Source: Gari tellinella
Taxonomy: Eukaryota > Mollusca > Bivalvia > Cardiida > Psammobiidae
Length of the DNA stretch: 64,000 nt
Reading direction: 5' to 3'
Assembly (NCBI GenBank): GCA_922989275.2
Contig: OV277868.1
Span: 80,032,216 to 80,096,215 of the forward strand
Both the position numbers and the translations under genes were made by a program. The notes beneath the pieces were generated by a model. It did no database searches and had not been told where the DNA came from. It saw only the letters and a program-made list of their open reading frames with translations. Shown piece by piece: positions 25,401-33,100 of this stretch (positions are counted from its first letter, which is position 1; each line of letters starts with the position of its first letter).

Positions 25401-27079
25401 ATAACGTGGCATTACGTAACCGAACAGAGAAGCCGCCCTTAGCATACCCTAAGTGTCCCAGTATGATTGACAGCTTGAACAAGCCGATAATGGGTTATAT
25501 ATGAAATGCATGTTTGGGAACTCAATGCTGGATAGAAATATCGGAAAAAGACGTGATGAAAAATCAGCCGCCGCGGCCTGGAATTGCCGGTCCAGCATGC
25601 TAACCACTATACCTCATCGGTCAGCTGATTCCTCATGACATTAATGATGCTGCGTTGGGTACAGTACTGAACCTTATTAAGTTAAATTGATAACCGCAAG
25701 CGAATTGCCATCGAATCGGGCGCTTCAAAAAACAGATCCTACGCTTGAATATTTTTACGCGAATTTTCCGAAGCGGTTGTGACAAAAATGGATTCGAAAA
25801 AATTAACGGAGGCATATTTGCGAACATTTGTGAGATACACCATTCAAGAAAACTTACCCGAGGGTAAAGTTACTATTTTGAATCGCAAGCGAATTGCCAT
25901 CGAATTGCAAGCGAATTGCCATCGAATTGCAAGAGAATCGCAAATATTGTTAATTTAATAAGGTTCAGTACTGTATATAGCGTTTATATCAATAAACATA
26001 CTGCACCTGGTTTGGTTGATAACTAATTATGGATTAAGTCACCAGTAATGATGACCATTGCAAACAGTTTTAACCCATTACCCCGTAACCTGTTTCTATT
26101 TTTGAAAATATGTTACTACTTTCAGCCTGCTTTAAGCTACCATCTGCATGCTGGAGTACAGAAACTATTTCTTATAGAACATATTCATAGCTGTATAAAT
26201 TGGGCCACGGAATTATACAAAAGTATAACTCTGTGATTGGGCCTATTTTCTTCAGTGGAGGGGTAAATTAGAGGCATAAAAAGGCTTTTTATGGGGTAAT
26301 GGGTTATTCAAGATCAGGCTGCAAAAATGCTGGATTCATAGAGTCTGTCTCTTGAATAAAATACTAGGGAGAGAGATAGAAAAGACAAAAAGAGAAACAT
26401 ACACAGAATGACAAGAGAGAGCTATACAGAGACAGTGACAGAGAGAAAGAGAGAGAGAGAAATAAAGCGAGAGACAGAGACAAACACGAATCCAGATACA
26501 TGTATTTATATGGAGAGAGAGACAGAGAAAGTAATGCAAAAGAGACAGACAGACAGACAGAAAGAGAGATATACAGAGAGACACACACGGAGACAAATGA
26601 CAGAGAGGAACGAGAGAGAGATTCCTAAGCTGTTACATCTAATTACCCATAGGGACAAAAAGGGAATGCTGTTGATTTTCTCTATAAACTAAATCAAGTT
26701 TTGGTTTTCAATAGCGGAGTGCAGTTAAAATTGTTTTTTTACAATTTATTGTGTTTGTGTACATTATATATTGCATGCAACGCCAGCATGTATTAATAAT
26801 GTAATAGAAATTGAATGCAATAAAACCACCTGTGACATCAAATCATTATGCACAAACATTTTCATTATACAATGGTTATATGATTTGAATAAGATGATTT
26901 TACAACTGTCTGAAATTAAATTATTTCGAGGTCGTCACATTACTGCCAACGTGGCGACACTATTCCTCGTTCGACATTTGTGTTACGTCAACATTGTAAT
27001 TCAATACAAATGTTCTTTCGAAACGCTTGCGAGGTATATATTCGAAAATACAAATTTGAATTATGCTTGCTTGCTTGCT

Positions 27080-27140
<61 letters not shown>

Positions 27141-30100
27141 GATAGAGAGAGAGAGGGGAAGAGAGAAAGAGAGAGAGCTTGAGCTTATCAATTTATACTG
27201 AATCTGTCATACCAGTCTACTCTGTATATCGGTAGGGCCCCATTTCAACAAGGGGGGGGGGGGGGGTCATTTTGACTACAGAGTTGGCAGCGGAAATTTA
27301 CGGTGCCTACGGTACCTCTCGTACGTCTAAAAGTTGAATAATTCTAGCAGAAAACAATGTTCGTCATACAATTATGTTACGTCTAATATAAAGGAACTTT
27401 GAACAAAATTGTATGGTTCAGTGATATCAGATAGATCGCATTCAGTGCCCCAAATACACTTCAGAGCTCACCATTTCAGTTCAGATTTTCATATTTTACG
27501 GGGGAGGCCCCCGGACCCCCGCCTTTAAGCGCTTTCTGCTTTACTTAAACCTGATTTAAGTGTTCAACTAGAAACAGGCCACGAGGTAAAGGGTAAATAG
27601 CGATATTTTTGTTTGTAGCGAAAAAGGACTTCGGGGATCACACGCATTTATCGCTGTTACTTTTCCTTATGAAACTGTATTGATGATACAATCTCTGGTT
27701 TACAGGATGAATGAGTTGTGTTTTACCGCACTGACACAAAATAGATCATATAGCGCCGATGAATGATGACTACAAGAAAATTTTAGAATTTAAAGTATGC
27801 ATTTTAAGAAAGAACACCCCAAATATACGCCAAATCGCACCCTCGAAAAAAGTATCCGGGGGGGGGGGGGGGGGGGGGGGGGCATGCCCGCGGACCCCCC
27901 TAGAAAAGATGTGCCTCGGTGATTTTTAGTCTCTGGATACGGCCCTGTGATCTGATGACTCTACATCTCAACCCAACTGCATGCAAGAAAATGCACAGCC
28001 TCGAATTTGTAATTTCTGAATTAAAACCATGTTTAAATCTTTCACGACCGTAGTATCTAAAGGCGACTTACCACGACTTTGCAAAAAGTATCAATAGTTC
28101 TAAGTCAAAACTGCAAAAGCACATTGCACTTTAACCCTTTAATACTCAATGACGCCATAAAGCGCAATTTTAAACCGTTTTGATCCTGATCAGACGCCGC
28201 GTAACGCGGCGTCTGATCAGGTTCAAAACTGTTTGCCGCTTGTTATGAAATTTCGTAAGTTATACTGCCTTAAATATAACTTTGAAACGAAATTGCAGAC
28301 AACAATATTGAAGCAGACGACAATATGGCGGCGAAGAGGTAAAAACCTCACGATAAATTTGGTCACGAAAGGGTTAAAGTAAACTAAACTCAGAAATATG
28401 CTATGGAACTGAAAGCCTTATTCAAGCCGGAGTTTACCTGTAAGGTATTATAATGGCTGTGTACTGTTTGGCTCGGCAGTCGAATGGTTGATACGAACCG
28501 CCCAACTGTACGTGCTGTAAAACAGACGGATCGTCTTTGAAAGCCTTCCAGCGTTCCTCGGGTTGCACATCGTTTTCTGTATTTAAAAAAACCCATAATT
28601 GTGATAGAATTAAGTGCATCCTGTCTGAGGCTGAGACATATTTGCCATATATCTCTTCTTTCCAATAGACTCGCTCTATAGCGCATTTAATATATTCCTC
28701 CACAGAAAAAAATAGTTCTATAGCTCACCTGCTTTACTTTCAATCTGCTTTCAGTGGTCACCAGACTTAAACACCAGACACACGCTATGTGTTAAGGGTT
28801 ATGAGTATAAAAAATAAAGACATCGAAATGTACTTCATTATATGGAGGAAATAAGCTCGGTAGAGATTCGTAGAGAATAAGTAGAGGCTTGTAGATATAA
28901 GAAGAACTTTATAGCAATGTGTCTTGAGTTGCACAGACTGGTAGGCTTTGTAGAGAGAGATACAGTGCTACAACGGCCCTCCCAACAACGACACCCTCCT
29001 TACAACGATCCTTGCTGTTCCCCAAACAAGACAATTATATCTAAAGCTTTCACGGCTGCAATAGCGTCTGCTTAAAATTGTCGTCTGCTGCTTTTCCCAA
29101 GGACACACATTGGACATTTAGACAGAAAAACATAATGACGAGTGGCAAACAGCTTGAATCCAGATCAGACGCCGCGTTACGCGGTGCCTGATCTGTATTC
29201 AAGCTGTTTGCAAATGTAAATCAGTTTCCCTCCCTATAACGACTCCCTCCGAACAACGCACATAATTTTTGTGTCCCATTCGGTGTCGTTGTAGAGAAGG
29301 AGCGCTTTATTTGGTTTGGTGATACTTCTAAAGGTCCTTTATCGATATTGGAATAGTTATGATCAGTTTCATATCTAGGTCAGAGGTTTATGAGAATTGA
29401 ATAGGTCTACTGTTTCTTGATACATTTATTGACTTGCCATCTAGAATGATGGAGATATCTGAAACATAGTAGTATCAATTGTTAAACCAAATTAAACAAA
29501 ATATTGAACAATACTAAAATGAATTGTTATATATTCCTCTAACAGGAACTAAAAGAGCTTTTTTGAATGAAAACTTCAAACATCTTCTGGTCTGAAACTG
29601 CAGTACCCTGAGCTTTAGTAAATGATACACATCCTCATCTACAGGTAGTCTATCAAGATTGTTCAAATTATGTCGTTGGGTTAAAATCGACTTGCCCTGG
29701 GGGTCACGGTTTAACATATTACATTTATATAGTGAAATATTCAAACATCTTTTTCTCTGAAACTAGTTTGGCCAGAGCTTTGGTATTTGGAATGGTGACA
29801 TTTCTAGAGACCCTTTACAAGTAGTGCTGAAATAATTCTGGTTTATTACATATCTAGCCTAGGTCACAGGAGCTAAAACAGATTTTTTCTCTCGATAAAA
29901 TTTGTCTTGTAAAAACCACGGAGCAAAATCCACAACTCATATCTCCCCTTTGTGGAAACCACCAGAGGACATTATTAAGGACCGCATGCGGCAGTTGTTT
30001 TTATTTCCAATCAATGAATAAACAAAGACACTGTTAATTAACACAGTCAGCCCAAGCGACGAGAATGCTTGTCATTTACAAACAGTGTATGTGTGAGAAT

Positions 30101-33100
30101 TACACTTGTCCCATACAAACAGTGTAGACTGTAGACCCTGATCAGAGGGCTCCTTAAGGAGTTCTCTGATCAGGATCTACACTGTTTGTCATTTTGAAAT
30201 ATATATTTAAAATCAACCCTAAATAGTCAAAAGTGGACTAGACTTACTTTGAAATTGGAATTGTCCATTATTTTTTTAGGGGTGAATGAGAAAAACGCTA
30301 CGTACTGCACTCGGTATCCCATCCTAGAATTTGCAAGACTTGACGTTGCCTTTCGGTGTTCGGGAGAAACAGATGTTTGCAATGTGATAAGGTCGTAGAC
30401 GAAAAATTGTATAAAAATTACATGTCTGACAGGGCGGCAGTAAAATTGTAAACTTACGGGAAAATACTGTCAACTGAGGCCTCGGTTGATAGTTGTTTTC
30501 CGAAAGTTGACAAATACTATCCACCGATGCCTCAGTTGACAGTATTTTCCCGATAGTTGACATTTTTATACTCTCCCAGTCAGACATGTAATATTATACC
30601 GAAATTCTGGGCTTTAACCAGGAAATCTTGAGCTTCCCCAAAGCTGGCTGGAATCATGAATGTTACTAGATCTGCATGTGATTCTTTATGAAATGCAATG
30701 ATTATAAAATATTGCAATTTGTAGGAAACTCTAAGCTGTATCTCCTCATTATACAAATAAACATGCATAGGTTATAAGATTACTGGCATAGGTTTTCCCT
30801 TTTCGGATATGACGTTTTATTTGCACTACCGTATAGCTGTATAGTTAATGCTATAGTTTTTCTTAAAAACATGTTTTTCAACCTGCTTTATTAGCGTATT
30901 TTTTGTTCGGCCAATTCTTAAGTAACATTTTAAAGCAGTTCTTAACAAACAATCGTTTTGATAGTTTCAAAGATAATTTCAAAACCATTGGATTGAAGGA
31001 TTAGCTAGTTCTGCATGCCTTTTATATGTTGAACATCTAATGTAAAATGTATAGTGTTATATGGTGATAATAGTCTCTTATAATTCTTTAAAAATGGTAT
31101 GGTTTACATGTTGTGATATGAAACGTGATAGAATGTATATATGTATATGAAATGTTATCATGATGAGACTCAAATAAAAATTAAATCTCAAATCTCAATC
31201 CCATCTTGCAAGAGACCCTGATTTCGGAAATTCGGCCAGAGCTTCGATATTTTCCGTCTATTCCATTGGCGTCCCAATTTGGGCCCCAAAGTATATGAGT
31301 CTGCAGAAGTACGGGTTGCTAAGCTGGTCCGGGTTATCGAAATCCAATTGTATAAATCATAGATATCTTAAATATATCTATTTTATTTTTCAAAAATATC
31401 TATGGTAAATATAGATAGACTCGACTTAATTCAATGGTATTTGAAAGAAATTACGTAATCAAGTGTCGATTATATTGTGAGGTGTTGGCAATGATAACGT
31501 GATAAATATGATTAATATTTCTATTATTGGTTTAACCCATATGCTCCAAGTGGATTCTGCTATGTTTATATATTGGATTAGTCTATTGTTTTATCTAAGG
31601 GGTGTCTTGTCTAAATTTTCATTTTCGTTTTGTTTTGTATGGAAAAAACCTATCAGTTTGCTTCGTCTGATCAGAGTCTATGCTGTATTCCTATGTCCCT
31701 TACATTGGACCGTGGACACAGATGGGCTAATCTATTAGTATTGTGAAACAATGCAGATTGTTCTCTTGCTCTGGACTATCCATATTCGTAATGTACATGT
31801 ACTCCATTTACTCAGAGCAAATTGATTCATACCTTGGATATGTCGGCTTTATCACAAAGCCTTCATCAAAACACTGAGAAGACAATGTATGAATCAATAT
31901 TCTCTGAGTCAATGGCTTAAAATACAATTATTAGTATTGTTTCTTTTAGTAAGAATAATTTTTATTCATTATTCTCAAATATTTAAGTGATTTTGTCAGA
32001 TAAATGGTGGTTAAAAAAGTTTTTTTTATTGAAAATGTATTTTACAGTCGAACATCGATATCTCGAACTCACATAACTCGAACTAACCGATATTTCGAAA
32101 GATGAATGCCTTATTTCAAGCTCGGTTTAGGCATACATACCCGTGTTTCAAAGTTAAAATGCGGCTTAGCCGCGTTTTAACTTTGAAATATGGGTATGTT
32201 GGACTTAACCGAGTTCGAGATATGAAAGTTGGACTGTACAAATGTACCAACATTTATTTTGCAGTAATATCACCTGCCTATAAATGTATCAACACTTATT
32301 TTGCAGTAATATCACCTGCCTACAAATGTATCAACACTTATTTTGCAGTAATATCACCTGCCTATAAATGTATCAACACTTATTTTGCAGTAATATCACC
32401 TGCCTATAAATGTATCAACACTTATTGTGCAGTAATATCACCTGCCTATAAATGTATCAACACTTATTGTGCAGTAATATCACCTGCCTATAAATGTATA
32501 AACACTTATTGTGCAGTAATATCACCTGCCTATAAATGTATCAACACTTATTGTGCAGTAATATCACCTGCCTATAAATGTATAAACACTTATTTTGCCG
32601 TAATATCACCTGCCTATAAATGTATCAACACTTATTTTGCAGTAATATCACCTGCCTATAAATGTATCAACACTTATTTTGCAGTAATATCACCTGCCTA
32701 TAAATGTATCAACACTTATTTTGCAGTAATATCACCTGCCTATAAATGTATCAACACTTATTTTGCAGTAATATCACCTGCCTATAAATGTATCAACACT
32801 TATACTGCAGTAATATCACCTGCCTATATATGTATCAACACTTATTGTGCAGTAATATCACCTGCTTATAAATTGTCATGTACAACACATTCAATTAAGA
32901 TTTTTCTACTTTTAGAAAAAACAACCTATAAATACGTGTGTCAAACAGTTTAGATCCAGACCAGACGCCGCTTATCGCGCCGGGCGTCTGATCTGGACCA
33001 AACTGCTTGCAAGTACAGTAAACCCCCTCTAAACCGGAACCTCTAAATACCGGAATTCTCTTTTAACCGGACAATAACGTTGGTCCCGTTTCACCACCCT

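Larger units (their letters stand above)
25033..27947. mobile_element. 2.9-kb DNA-transposon-like element with 5-bp TSD, nested insertions
   Basis: Left end CAGGCCCGTAGCCACG and right end, complemented, CAGGGCCGTATCCAGAG are imperfect inverted repeats; both then contain CCGAGGCAC. TGATC flanks both sides (25028-25032 and 27948-27952). Inside are a 312-bp TA element, a TTAA MITE, GA microsatellites and two G runs. No transposase was recognised. It lies in intron 2 of gene A. Confidence 0.6.

Noticed and set aside
32102..32953. 283-codon frame with 14-residue repeats
   Set aside because: Open only because the 42-bp minisatellite unit is a multiple of three; it starts inside a MITE and lies in intron 1 of gene A on the opposite strand.
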